Assembly (NCBI GenBank): GCA_013399855.1
Contig: VXAY01002117.1
Span: 349,223-413,222 of the forward strand
Direction of reading: 5' to 3'
DNA length: 64,000 nt
DNA from: Oxyruncus cristatus
Lineage: Eukaryota; Chordata; Aves; Passeriformes; Cotingidae
Part shown: positions 32,291 to 45,800 of the stretch, in pieces
How positions within the stretch are numbered: the stretch's first letter is position 1
Layout: the number at the start of each line of letters is the position of its first letter
The notes under the pieces: generated by a model
Told to the model about the DNA's origin: nothing
Databases searched by the model: none
What the model saw: only the letters and a program-made list of their open reading frames with translations
Translations under genes and position numbers: made by a program

Positions 32291-35200
32291 GATATCAAAG
32301 TTCCACCCAGAATCCGGACTGGACAGCTTTTAATAAGGAGTGTTTAACGCAGACCGAATGCCAGCCTCTCTGAGGTTTGGCTTAAAATTGCCTGCAAGCT
32401 TCCTGTCATTATACCCGGAGGCTTCTTGAAATAGAGAGGAACTGAACCACCCAACAATAATTTGGGTGGCTCACCAGCTTTGGTCTGTGCCAGCTTGAGT
32501 GCACTTCTCTGGCAGCATTGCACACCAGCGCCAAAACAAAAATAAGATCCGTAGTCTTTCGCATGGAAAAAGAACAGGGCAGATTTTGAACACCAGATGC
32601 AAAAGGTTAAGAACAGGATCCACAAATGTTATTGTTTAAAGCAGAGTTACTGCACATGAAGGTTTTGTTTCTTCAGCAGCAGCAAATAAAGAAGTGTTTC
32701 TGGGGCTGATGTTTCTTTTGTTTCGCAGCCCTGCCAAAGCAATACTGGCTCCCTGGGATGACCCAGCATTTGCCATGCTGAGATGTCACAGAACTCTGCT
32801 GGAGCATGAAAGTGGTTTGCGGGGAACTGGAAGGCGGGGAAGAGAAGCCATAGCCAAGAACCATAGTGGTGTGGAGTCTCCCCCAGCCCCAAAGCCCACC
32901 TGTGTGCCTGCCCCCGAGTGGCTTGGTGTCCCCGCTGCAGGCTGGGGTGCTCTGTGGCCCACAGAAATGCCAAAAGCAAGGACTCAGCTGCTTGTGTAGG
33001 GTAGAGCCATGATGTCACGGTCAGCATGTCGCCTTAGGTCTAGCTTGTCTGAAAAATAGCAGTTGGTTGTTCCCAGTGTTTGCACAGTCCAGTTGTGCTA
33101 GTCATGACCACTGCTGCTGATTTCAGCAGCTGAGTTACATGGTGGGAAGCACTCATTGAAAACTGCCCATGTTTGCAGAAGAGAAAGTTTGAAAGAGGGG
33201 AAAAAAAGAGCGAGTCTGAGGCTTTGCTTGGACTCTCCGCCAAGGTTCGTTCACTTGCTATTCTCCACAGGCCTGGCTTGCGTTGCATTGGCTTCCTCTA
33301 TTATTCCCTCACCCCAGACTACTGAGAGGCTTCCAGTTTGCTAACAAGGCATGTGTTATGTTGGGCGCTGCTGTTCTGTCAACAACAATCCACGGTGCTG
33401 CGAGATCTTCACAGTTTTAGCAGGCAGTGAGGCTCCGACAGGGCTGTTTTGACATTTTTTACACGGGGCTGTATGTCATATACCCCAGAGAACATCCAGA
33501 GGCAATGGAGGCCTCATTTCGTCTTCTGTCTCCATATAGGAAGAGTGGTACCCACTGAGAGCAGTTATTGCAAGTGGCATCATCTACTAATTGACCTCTA
33601 ATTTAACAAGCAACCATCTTCTTTCTTAAGTTGTGGCAGAGTCTCAGTTCAGCAAGTAAAGAGAAGGGCAGCTTCTACAAACTGAGTTTGCAAATTACAG
33701 AGCTCCCAAGTCAACATAAATGCAAGGATCAGGGCCTCATGGAGGAGCCAAGGTAGTATGGTGAGAATTCTTTCAGGGAATCCCCCTTCATAAAGAATGC
33801 AAGCCATTCATTTTAGACATTGACTTATTCAATCATCACTTATTTACCTTGATATGCATTTTATTCCTTGTAACTTATGTATAGACATTTTTAGCCTTGT
33901 TAGTGAAGTGGTGTGCATCCCTTTGTATTTTTGAAGCCAGCAGGAGCTGAGAGCTCAGTGCCACAGGACAGCCTCCAAAGCTGTCCTGCTATTTTAGTTT
34001 CCAGATGTTAGGATGTACTCACTGGACAGCATGCTTCTCTGGGGTTGTTGTCTGCTTGTGCCCTTTGTCCTTTTAGTGGCTAAACCTGGAACCTGTATCA
34101 GCAGACTGGGAGTGTTTCTGAGTGTGGCCGGAACACAAGGATTTGGTTTCCAGTCTACACTTTGGGCTGTCTTGGTTATATTTAATTCACAAGAAGATGG
34201 GCTTTTGATGTGCCATTTCAGAGAGGTTTGGGTGGCCTGTGTGTCTGCAGAGCTGTGCAGTGGGACAGTCAGAGACTTGGATTGCTGCACACTTGGACTG
34301 TTGGTCGTTAAAGCTGACTTCTATGTTCAGCTCTGCAACTGCTTGATAGTACAACTTCAGGAAAACCATTTCCCCCATGACCATGTGCCAGCCCTTCTGT
34401 AATACTGTGCAGCAGCATCACCTCTTTGACCTCAGATAGTGAGAGGCTACATCAGAGGCTGTGTTGTGCTCAGCAGACATTTGTTTCTTAGTCTTTGCAA
34501 AATGAGTTTAGGAATGTAGTTGTGTTCATAATAAACAGTCACTATCAAAATAAATAGTGGGCAAAGCTGGCTGGAGTGCTTGTTGACAGGCTGAGCGAGG
34601 GAAGAGCTGGTATGAACATGGAGACCAAGCTCCACACACTTCTCCCAGGGCAAGAGACTCTCTTTAATCAGGCTGGGGAAGTGGGGTGCATGCTGCTTGG
34701 TATCTACCCTGGGCGGGGCAAATGGAACTTTCACCAGTCCAGTGAAACTAAAAGTACAACCTTGAAACTGAAATTCTTTGCAAGGGACTGGAATTTGTTC
34801 CAGCTTTACCACAGTAAAGCAAGAGAGACCCCGTGGAGCAACATTGGAAAAAAGGTTAAGTGGCAAAGCTCAATCTCTGGTTTATATCTTTGCCCTGTTT
34901 AAATGTGGGCAAACACAGAATAAACTTGACTGAGGATTGGAAGCTGGGGGCAGAAAAGCCCTTCATTTGAGGCCCTTCAGGTAAAGAGAAACCCAGGCCT
35001 ATGGATGGAAACCACTGTGACAGTTCCTCGCCCTTTCTCTGACTTTTCTTGTTGAGATCCCTGCCTCATTGCCAGGATTGTTTGGGAGCCTGTTCTCTGG
35101 CCCAGGAGGGTGTTAGCCCACAGTAGGGTCCCACGGTAGGTGGGACTCAGCACCATGGCCACCTTCCCATGCCCTTCCCTCCCACCAGTCCTACAAGAAG

Positions 35201-35674
35201 AAAGTGCAGGTACTGTGAGAGGAATGAGCAGCATCACTTGGAAGAAGGCTTAACTCTAGAAACCCTTTATTTCAACTCTCCGTCTTCTTCCTTGCCAACT
35301 TATATTCCCTTGTATTCATTTGATATGATGGGATGCCTTCTCACCCCCTTTTAGGTTATAATAGGTATTTTCTGTGCCCTTAAACTAATTAGCTTCTAGT
35401 GATGATGAACAGCAGCTGGTGGTGAAGATGTGTAGTGTATCTAGTGTGTGCATATAGGGCACTTCTGACTGCTGTAGCATCTCACTGCCTTTATGATGCT
35501 GTGAATCTCTACAGCTGGGACATATCTGCTGTGCTGATATTTTGATGTTCTTGTTACATATTGAGGAAATACAGAAAGACATTTCTCTCCTTGACTGAAC
35601 TTGGAATTTCTTTGAAATACTTTTAGACTTGAGCTTCTCCTATACAGACTTCTATATGAAGTCACAGCGTGACC

Positions 35675-36476
35675 CCCATCCATGACAAGATTGAGAAGTG
35701 GGCCCTTGTGAAATTCATGAGGTTCAACAAGGCCAAGTGCAGGGTCTAGCATCTGGGTCAGGGCAACCCCCACTATAAACTCTGCCTGGGGCATGAAGGG
35801 ATCGAGAACAGCCATGCCAAGAAGGACTTCGGGGTGCTGGTGGATGAAAAGCTGGACAAGAGTGATGGAAGTGTGCTCACAGCCCAAAAGGCCAACTCTG
35901 TCCCGGGCTGCATCAAAAGCAGTGTGAGCAGCAGGTTGAGGGAGGTGATTCTGACCCTCTGCTCCGCTGTGGTGAGACCCCACCTGGAGTGCTGCATTCA
36001 GCTCTGGGGTCCCCAACACATGTGGACCTGGAGTGGGTCCAGAGAAGGCCCACAAAAAGGATTAGAGGGCTGGAGCACCTTTCCTGTGAAGACAGGCAGA
36101 GGGAACTGGGGCTGTTCAGCCTGGAGAAGAGCAGGCTCGAGGGAGACCTCATTGCAGTACTTAAATAGGGCTTGTAAGAAAGATGGGAACAAACTTTTTA
36201 GCAGGACCTCTTCTGATAGGACAAGAGGTAATGGTTTTAAACTAAAATAGGGTAGATAGGGTAGACAAGATATAATGAAGAAACACTGTTGGTGAAACAC
36301 TGGAACAGGCAGCCCACAGAGGGGGCAGGTGTCCCATGCCTTGAAACTTTAAAGGTCAGGTTGGGGAAGTCTCTGAGCGACCTCATCTGTTGGAGATGTC
36401 CCTGCTCATTGAAGAGGGGTTGGACTAGAGACCTTTAATGGTGTCTTCCAACCTAAACTATTCTGTGATTCTATGA
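35675..36476 (+). mobile_element. CR1 LINE fragment, degraded, 3' end
   Basis: About 800 bases of the 3' part of a CR1 (chicken repeat 1) non-LTR retrotransposon in gene orientation. Translated pieces match the end of the CR1 reverse-transcriptase [16 protein letters not shown], then [20 protein letters not shown] and [16 protein letters not shown], then in other frames GLEHLS-like and DRTRGNGFKL. It carries several stops and frame shifts, so it is inactive. The 3' end reads GGTTGGACTAGAGACCTTTA and finishes ATTCTGTGATTCTATGA at 36460-36476, the diagnostic CR1 terminus. A small internal duplication (TAGGGTAGATAGGGTAGA, about 36249-36266) is visible. The 5' limit is approximate. Antisense frames of up to 204 codons here are shadows. 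Confidence 0.9.
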
Positions 36477-37480
36477 CAGCGTCTGCAGCACTGCATTTGC
36501 CTCTGCAGTTGAGTGAATAAGGGACAGTTGTGGAGCTGGGGCTTTGCTCAGGAAGTCCTTGGCGGACCTGGGAGCTGATGGTGGGCGACTTGCCCTAACC
36601 ACAAACCCACACTTCCTCTCTAGCGTGGGGAGAAGCTAGTTTGAATTTGGCATGCTGGAAATACCCTCAGTGCACAGGATCCTTCCCTCTGAGGCCAAGG
36701 GCTGTAAGCAAACTTGGTGTTCCATGAATCTGAGGTACACCAGGGCTCATGTATCTCGTTCTTTTTTTGTATATTCATGTTTTATAAGGCTAGTGAGAAA
36801 CTGGCCCTTATGAAAGTGCTTTGCATTCTGCCTTGAATTTTTGGTGGAGGAAAAGTACCAAGTGTTTCAGAAAATCCAGCCTATTGAGTGATTAACCTTG
36901 AACTGTATCAAAATGCTCCAAGTAAAGCTTCTCAGGTTCAGTCCCCCTCCCCCGGCCCTCATCAAGAATTCATTGAAGCCATGACAGAACTCTCCATTAC
37001 AGTTAGTCTTTTATCCATTCCAGCTTTCTTGATTAGGTTATCTTGAATCATTAGGGGGTTTATTTATTTTAATAGACACTTATTGGATTCATGGAAAGAG
37101 AGTTTGGCGACTGAGGAACAAGAGCTGAATATTATCTGGCTCATTTTGCACTGCATAGAGTCCCAAACTGAGCAGAGGGAAGAGAGGCTGAGGAAGTTTG
37201 TCCAGAGGACTCCTGTGATCCCGTGTAGAACGGGAGACTTCTCTGGGGAATACAGAATTACTTACTAATCTTTCAAGACTTGCGTCAATCATTGCTGCTT
37301 TTTTTCCCTTTTGTCACATATGCTGACATTTTCTGCACTGATGATGTGGGTGAGGAAATGGCTTTTTACATTTATTTTTGAAATTTATTCCTGAATCACT
37401 CTTACTAAAAAACTCTTCATTTGCCTACTCATGCTTTCACTGGAGACCCTAGAAAATGTCAGCGCAGAAAACTAACTGGA

Positions 37481-37507
37481 TTATTACTATTATTATTATT
37501 GCTATTA
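37481..37507. repeat. ATT trinucleotide repeat
   Basis: Imperfect TTA/ATT units, with the longest uninterrupted part TATTATTATT, followed by GCTATTAATT. Confidence 0.8.
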
Positions 37508-39072
37508 ATTTCAATGTAAGTGCAGGGAAGCACAAGGTCAGTTTAGCTGCGGTGTTATCCGTGCTCAGAGCAGAACGGCTGCCTGTGACTAACTCACAGT
37601 GGACACCCAACTGCCGCCTCCTGCGGTGGCTTTTGGCAGAGATGCTGCTCAAAGCGCAAGCACCGGCCTGCAGCCCAGCACAGCTGTGAGCCTGAACTCT
37701 TCCCACGTGCCTCCTTGTCCTTAATCAGAAATTTGGTCCTTGGCAGACTGCAGGTCAGCAGATCTGCAGGAGGCAGTTTTTGGAGCCGGTATATTTGTGC
37801 ATACCCTTCATTGAGCGCTGGAAACACTGACCTTATTGTAGCCTGGTACCTCCGGCTGCCCGAGCAGCCTCCACTGCTCCAGGGTAAGCCTAGCTAAAGT
37901 GAAAGGGTCAAGCTGCTAGAAGGGGCTCGAGGATGAGTGACAGAGGATATGGCTCGGGATTGCTGCACCAGCTAGCTGTCCTCGGGGCGGGGGTTTGAGC
38001 GTGCCAAGGCTCATGCTTTGGTGTAGTAAGCGTGCTGTTTCTTTAACAGCATAAAAGCACAATGCGAATGGCTGGCTTCCTGCAGATTTTTGTTGTTGTT
38101 TGCTTAGCTATGTGGAAATGTATTTGATTAGAAGACAGAGAGAGAGGTTAAAAATAGGACATTATTATGATATTATTTGTTTTATCAGATGAAATGTTTA
38201 GAAAATGTTTATCTTGTCTCATGAGAACAACAAAAATAGAGGCCAGCACTTCTCTGCAGCTCTCTTTAATGAGCTAAATTGGGCTGCATTCTCTATGCCT
38301 CTAGAAGTTTTGGGGTGAAATGAAGGAAGTTCTGAGCAGAATTCCTTGTAACCACAAGCACGGGGTGTGCCTGAATGTAGAGCCAAAAGCATCCTTTAAT
38401 TGTGCTGTTTTTCTTCCTCTTATTTTTAATGGAAGACATTCCCATTTGAGAACCTTATAAGCTGACATTGAGGGCTGGATTCTGCCACCCATATTGCCAC
38501 TGGTGTGTATCAAACTCTCCTGGTAACTCTGTGACAGCGAAGGGGGCTGTTTGTGCGGTGGAGCGAGACCTGTGATGTGCAGGGGAGGCAGGATCAGAAA
38601 CAGAGCGTATTATGGGCCAGGAGAAGGGTGTGTTATTTGTAAGATTTTCAGAATACGTTCACAGAAGTTGTATTTACTTTTAATGCAGTGAGTCAGATAC
38701 TGTGGATGAGTGGGAGAAAAGGTGGTGAGATAGTGTCTCCTTCACTTTTCATTCTTGGTGCCAATAAATGTAGCTATAGATGAAAATTCACTGTGAATGG
38801 CTGTAGCTCCAAGAATTTCTGTATGTTAGCATTTCTTAAATGAAATAATTCTCCTGGAAAGCTCTGTGTAACATACACAGACCCCAAAGAAATAAATAAA
38901 AGAAAATAAGAAAATTGTAACCAAAAAACTCCAAGTTGAGATTTTTAACAGTAAAAGGAGATTTTGTGTATTAATAATTCATGAGTTCTCATTGAACATG
39001 CACGAAGAAACGGTGCTATTCAATAGAGAATACTGTCATCTGTCACTGTTTTATTTGACATTTACACTTTTC

Positions 39073-39092
39073 TTTTTTTTTTTTTTTTTTTT
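39073..39092. repeat. Poly-T run (20)
   Basis: Twenty uninterrupted T in the intron, 3.5 kb upstream of exon E. Confidence 0.88.
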
Positions 39093-39109
39093 CCTTGTAC
39101 TGCAAAACT

Positions 39110-39620
39110 TTCTTGGATGGCGTGCTAAGACTATTTAAATAAATAATTAAAAAAAGCCCATGCAGACTTTTCATCTGTGCGTGGGGAAGGCGGTTACTTG
39201 CAATCATAAGGAACGTGCGAGCAATGCGGCGCTGTGTTTTCTCACGTATTAGTCAAAGCTATTGCCTAATAAACAGCCCCATAGATGGATAGATAGGGTC
39301 TTGAATGAGTGCCCGAATAAAGAAAGGGGAGGGTAGAAAAAGAGTGATGGAAGGCCAGATTTGATGCAGATAAGTGTACGCATGCACGCAGAGGGTACGC
39401 GTGTGTATGTGCGGGGGTGAGCGAATAATGGCTGTTGTGAAGAAAGCTGCCACAAATACATCGCCGCCGCTGGTGCAAAAATAAATATTTATAAATGGGT
39501 GTTGGGGGAGATCCAGTCCCGCACAACGTGAGAGAAAACAGGGCATTTAGCACAATGACAATTCAGTGAGATGCACCTTGCAATTTCTTGCTAATATTAG
39601 GCTCATGGAAATCTTTCTGC
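39110..39620. promoter_or_regulatory. Candidate conserved non-coding element
   Basis: This non-repetitive stretch has mixed composition unlike ordinary bird intron: several CpG (GCGAGCAATGCGGCGCTGTG, ATCGCCGCCGCTGG) alternate with AT-rich homeodomain-like words (CTAATAAACAG, AATAAATATTTATAAATGGG). Three overlapping minus-strand frames of 70-95 codons cross it without any domain. This mixture is common in vertebrate developmental enhancers, but the call rests on appearance only. Confidence 0.25.
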
Positions 39621-40204
39621 TCTGTAGGTTAGTTATTATTTATAAAAATCACAGAACCAGCTGATACATTCATAAGCTAATTATTGTAGCAGCTGGGTAC
39701 ACATGGTGCAATATGTCTGAGGCTGTGAAGTATCACAGATTTCTTGGGGCCTGCTGTGGTGGGGGTGTGCTGTTGAAGGCTAGATCCCTTAATCTGATCA
39801 GCCAAGCAAATACTTTGTGGGGAAACTGGATTAATATCTCTCTAAATACCACGGATGTGCTTCACCTTCAGAACCAGGCTCCTTTAAACGTGCCATTAGC
39901 TTATCTCCTTTGGGGAATGGAGAAGTTCTCAGGTGTCCTCAGGATGGCGGGGTCTTTGCCTGGTGCCTCCCTTTGCCAGAAATTAATTTGGTTTGCTCAT
40001 GTCTGCCACACATGGTCACACTGCGGTCTAATCTTTTCCCTAATAGCTCCAAGGTCAGGACCTCAAATGTTGCCAGGCAAATTGAGCGCTATCCTTCTTA
40101 AAGACTAATGGCAGAGAGTGCCTAGTCCATAATGAGGCCTGTAGTGTTGCTCTAAGTGATTGTAATGAGTGCTGATTATAACGGGACTGATAAATCAAAG
40201 TGCA

Positions 40205-40400
40205 GCAGTTGCCATCGGGCTACCCGGTCCAGCCCCGGGAAGGGGAGGTGGCCCTGCTGAGCCGTCCCTGGGCTCTGCCAGAGCCAGGCACTGTGCAGTG
40301 CCTTGCAGCCCTCGGGGAGCCCCAGGAGCTGTCCTTCCCCAGGGCCTGCCTGGCGTGGGCTCCAGCTCCACCAGGTGCAGGGGTTTGTGTGTATTTTCTG
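40205..40400. other. GC-rich patch
   Basis: About 200 bases of high GC (for example CCCGGTCCAGCCCCGGGAAG) but with few CpG, so it is not a classic CpG island. The scarcity of AT-rich stop codons leaves frames open on both strands (up to 212 codons +, 164 codons -). No promoter element or domain is recognised. Confidence 0.6.
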
Positions 40401-42547
40401 TTACACAATGGGTCTTCACGCTGCAGCATCCCCCAGGAGATGTTAAACATACCTGCTTGAGACATTTGAAAGAGTTCAGTTGGAGACTTATTCGGCTCAC
40501 TGAAAACATGGAGAAACGGGAGCTTATGTTTTTCCACAGATGGTTTATTTTCCATTTCAAAAATTATTTCCTTTGTATGGAGGAACTCCTGAGAAAACAC
40601 TGTAGAGTTGGGAGACTTTCTTCCTGTCTTTTCTCTAAAAGAGAGAAAGTTTTCAGTGGATTTTTGAGCAGTGCAAGGGGACAGGGGAGAAGTGAGGGCA
40701 GGGGATATGGCCATACCACGTTAAAATACAGACATCAGTTGGCTAAAAGATTGCCCAAATACCAATCAAAACACCTTGAAAATATAATACAGGTTTTCTT
40801 TCTCTAAGTAAATGACTAGATATCTTGTTTTCATCCTTGCCCCACCCCCCCCAGCCCTCCTAGTTTATTGCAAGAAAAGATCAGGTCTGCACAAATGTGG
40901 CCTCTCACTTGTAAAAACAAGGCAGTGTTGTGTTACAGATTAGTTTATAAATCCCTGGTGGCTTCACAGTTCAGTGCCTACAGCTGCTGCAGATGGGCCT
41001 GGGTTTTTGTCTCTTCGCTGTGCTGCAGCCGGCAGTTGAAGGAGAAAATGGAATGATCAGGTTATTAACATGTAGGCCGTGAGGAAGAGGCTGCACAATG
41101 CGAACAGCTGGTGTTGCTGTCTTGGCTGATGCAGCGGAGATAATCAAATCTTGCCTTTTTTGGGGGGGTGAAGGCAGAAGACACAGTGGAGAGTAAGACA
41201 AACAACGGCTTATGATATTATACACGGGGTTTAGAGTGCACAGTAGAAGTTGTCAATGGCTTACAAGTTGTTACACAAAAAAGCAATACCAAAAAGCCCC
41301 TGCCATGGGCTGGTAATGAACCCGGCTGTTCAGCTTGCTTCGGTCACTGTTCAGAAAAAAACAGTTTTGGCTACTTCCTGTACCAAACATTTTTGACATT
41401 GATCAAGCTATCTTGTAGGTATTGTAAGGTGCCTGTCAAAATGGTGTCAGTATGCTGAGCTGTAGCTCGAAAATGATGGCTTATAAAGCTACTAGGTAAA
41501 ATATTTTGACAGGAGTCAGTAAGGCGCGTTGACAGCATCCTCGGCATTATCTTCTCATCTTCTGTCGTTTGCATCACATCTCCCGTGCAGGCACAGGAGG
41601 GGAGTCACTGTCTCTAGCCCCAAGTGGGCTGGCTGCTGGCAGGCAGGACAGGCTGGCTGTGCCCCAGTCTGGGCAGGTGCAGCAGCAGCCACCGTCCCTA
41701 GGTAACCTTCTGGGGACACTGGGTCACTGCTGCCCTCACCTGAACAGCTCTTGCCATTGGGCTCTCTCCTTGCCTCTGGCATTCAGGATGGTTTCTTCTT
41801 CCTGGAGCACTGACACTTTCCCCTCAGGGGTCTGAGCAGTCAGTCCCTGTGGAGAGGTCCTACAGCTCTTTACATACAGCAGTAACATTTTAAAGGCATT
41901 TCGAACTAACCTTCAAACAATACAGCAGGATTAAAGTCTACTATTATTATGATCTGTAGTTGGGTTTAGACTTACCTCCACCTAGTGTCTTCATTTCTCT
42001 AGTAACATCTGCAGGACTCTGCTGCTTTTGTGCTAAATGCCAGAGGATTCCCTTTCTGTGAAGTTGTGTCTTCTCTAAGATTTGATTATTTAAAGCTTTC
42101 AAATTTCAGTGAGGTTCAGAGCTGGGGTAGTCAATGCAGCAGAGTGACAGAAAATCAGAAGTCTTTACTTGATAGTATCTTGTACTAAACATTTTCAGTA
42201 GTGGTTAAACTTCTGGTTCTGCAGTTGCAGGTTGCAATGAGGGCTGTTGGCAAGTCTCAGGAGAGATGTCTCCTTTTCTCTTGCTTAGATGAAGAAATAA
42301 AGGGGCTCTGAAACAGAAGTGAAGATGCGTATTTGTTTCAACTCTGTTTTCTATAGGAAAAATATTTATATCCGAGCATTTTAAACATGGTGTGAATATG
42401 ATGGGGGCAAGATGCTGTGCTGCCTGGCTCCTGCTAAGCACTGCTACTTGTTTCAGTTTCTCCAGCTTGAAGGAAATAGAATATATCAAGGATTTGTCCA
42501 GACCAAAGGGCAGCTGAGGACTGGGGGAGATTTTATGTGTGAGATGA

Positions 42548-42892
<345 letters not shown>

Positions 42893-45800
42893 TAACACAG
42901 GGGGTTTGAAGAGTGTAACATGGAGAAGCGCTTTTTATGTATTGACTGAAACTTAAAAGTACTTCTAAAACGGCCATGGTGAGCATTTTGTGGGGAATGG
43001 GCCTTCATTTCACAGCCTCCTTAGGATTGCTTTGCTCCTCTATACAATATTTGTGGCTAGTGTGAATTTTTGGTTTGTACACCCTTGTCCTATCTTTGTC
43101 TCAGGTGTTAATAGAATGAGAAATAAATAGATACAAATATGCATAGAGAAAATAAAATCAAAATACTTCAAGACTTCTCATCTTTGCAGTTCCAGCTTCA
43201 GTCAGAAGAGAAAATCAGCCTTATATGTATTCCTAATAACTAGTAACACATGCCACAAAACCAAACATCTGCAGATGGTCCAGAGAGGCTCAGGAGATGT
43301 TTTTCAATCTAAAAAGCTGAGGCAACACCTCCCACATCAGACCTTCCCTTTGAATTGCCACTGGTGCTGGGTCCCATTCACCTGATCCCATTGTGTGACC
43401 GCTCGGAGTATCATCCCTACTGCTCTTCTCTGATCATCTCAGTTCCTCCTCCCACCTTTGCTCTCCCCAATGGTGTTTGACGGTGGATTGCACTGCTTTG
43501 CTACTTTTGCTGTGAACCTTGGCATTGAGCCTCTATTCTTTGTTGTTGCTCGTGTGCTGCTGCTGCTACCGCTGCTGCCAGCCATCTAGTCACCTCTTTT
43601 TAAAGGTGAGAGGTTTTTCTGTCACATTGTCCTGCCCCACCTGAAACACGTAGGTCTCACTCAGATTAATTATTGCCTAGTCAGTGCTTAGTCTCTTCTG
43701 CTAACAACTTCCTCCCAGCTTTCCTTTTGGTCTTTGCCTGGAAGAAAAAAAATCTTGTTTCCTGGGATTTGGATTCTCAGAGCTATAAAGTAGGGGAAGT
43801 ACTCTGAGTAATTTATGTTTCAAAATGTTTGTGGGATCTTGGAGGTAAGGAGCTACGAAAGGGTAAAAAGCTGAGCTGAGGTGGGAAGACAACTAGACCT
43901 GCGTAGATTTGAACATATTAGCCCAGTTCTGATGCTCACAGCAAGTGGGAATGTCCTCCAAGGGAAGTTAGAAAAAAAGTTTCCCTGGGCTCTTGTGGGT
44001 GACCTTGATGATTAGCCTACTTTCTAAAGCCTTCTGCACATCACTTTTCTGCATCGTGCAGGTTGGCTCTTGTGAGTGACATGTTACACTGTGTTGGAAT
44101 GCTGTGCATTTGTATTTGTCAGCAAGTTACAAAGCCATGGATTAATTTTTTATTACAGTCAAAATATGAAAAATGAAGAAAAATAAATGGAACCAGCTGG
44201 CAACTACATACAACAAAACTCTGGAGACCCTGGTATGCAGTTGATACAGTAGGCTTGTGTTTTGGGGGTGCTGCATTTTAAAGCTATGCTTGCCCATCCA
44301 AAAACCCCAGTAGGTTTCTGAGTGACACACTAGCAGTGCCAGGCACAGGAGGCTTGCTGTCCACCTGCTCCCTACTCAAAAGATACCCAGCACCAAGCAA
44401 TTTTTTTGTGTAGTTTTCGGTCTCTGGGACTTGAATTGTTTCAAGCAGCAAGGTTTGTTTTTTGGCTTTGCTGCAAGGGTCACTATTAGGTAATTAGCCA
44501 TGAAGAATCAATGACAGCAGCCAGAGATGTAAAGCTGAGGTCCTCGCACTTGCAGTCACTGGAGATTTTGTGACACTTTACATAAGGGTAGGGGTCTTGG
44601 GCCCCGCTCCTGGCCGAACTCCAGGCCGAGTAATTACATTCTGCCTATCTGAAATTCCCCCTGTAGTGTCAAGTGGGAAAGCAAGTCTCATTTCCTTCTC
44701 AAAGCAGTGGCGGGTGCAGAATGTCTGCCTCAGTGCCTGGCTACACTTTAGCAGCAGGTGGAAACATCCAAGAGCTGCAGCCACCGACCTACTTTGCTTT
44801 GCAGGCTTTGCTACAGAGAAGTGTGCTGTAAGTTGAGCCCATACCTGCAGCCTTGATGTCAAAACAACAGTCCTTTGAAGAAGAGACAAACAGCAGCACT
44901 GTGAATAACAGCAGGTGCAGTACTGTAACACCTAAGCAGGCAGGAAGCTCTTACCTCTGCTCTCTCTCTGTCCACCCCATCTTTCTCTTTGCTCTGATGG
45001 ATTTGGCGTGCATACTGTAACTTCTGTCTGGTGCTTGAGCCTCCTGCTCCTGCAGCTGTGAGACTGGGAAAGCCTGAAAACAAGCTGCCCCAAACTGCTG
45101 CTGGAGCTCCCTGCCACCATCACTGAGCCCTCTCTGGGCTCAGACATTCTGGGCGTGTCCCTCTGTCAGACTTGGAAGAAAATCCTGGCTGTCATCACAA
45201 GAGGCATGACTAGGCAAAAGACAATGGATCAGTTTTAGCCTTTTTCTTGGTATGGCTTCTTGGAAATGGCGAAGGTTTCATTGTGATGGGTTTTGTGTAG
45301 TTCAGTTGCTGATTACAGGGTTAAGGACGCTTCAGTGAGGGAATGACCCCAAGGCCCAAGTATGGTTTCTGTCCTCTACAGGAAGGCTGTGCGCAGTGGG
45401 GTGGTTGTTGTAGTGCTCTAGGAAATCAGCTGCACACAAGTTGGCTCTTGATGTTTAAGGGATAGTTGGTTTTTTTTGTGAGAGGTTCTTGCCCTCTGGT
45501 ATTACTAGCCTTCACCTCACTGTTTGGCTTTAGGTTCAGGGTTTTAAAAAGAAACACTTTAATCTTTTCTCTCTTCTATTAGATTTTTCCCCTCAGCCAT
45601 TTATTAATCCATTTAATCAATTATTTTCCTGTTTCTGAGATGAAAAACGTCTACAGTGCACAAGAAATTCCTGCCTGCACACTTGATTTATTTGTTATTG
45701 TGCTGAGGAGTCATAAAATGTGAGCCCTGTGGAGCTCTGTGACATGGCTGTGTTCTCTGGCAGCACTGGGTGGGACCATATGGATGTGTCAGAGGGTGGA

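Noticed and set aside
35441..36055. 204-codon minus-strand open frame
   Set aside because: It lies antisense to the CR1 fragment at 35675-36476 and reads the complement of the retrotransposon ORF. It is a shadow, not a gene.
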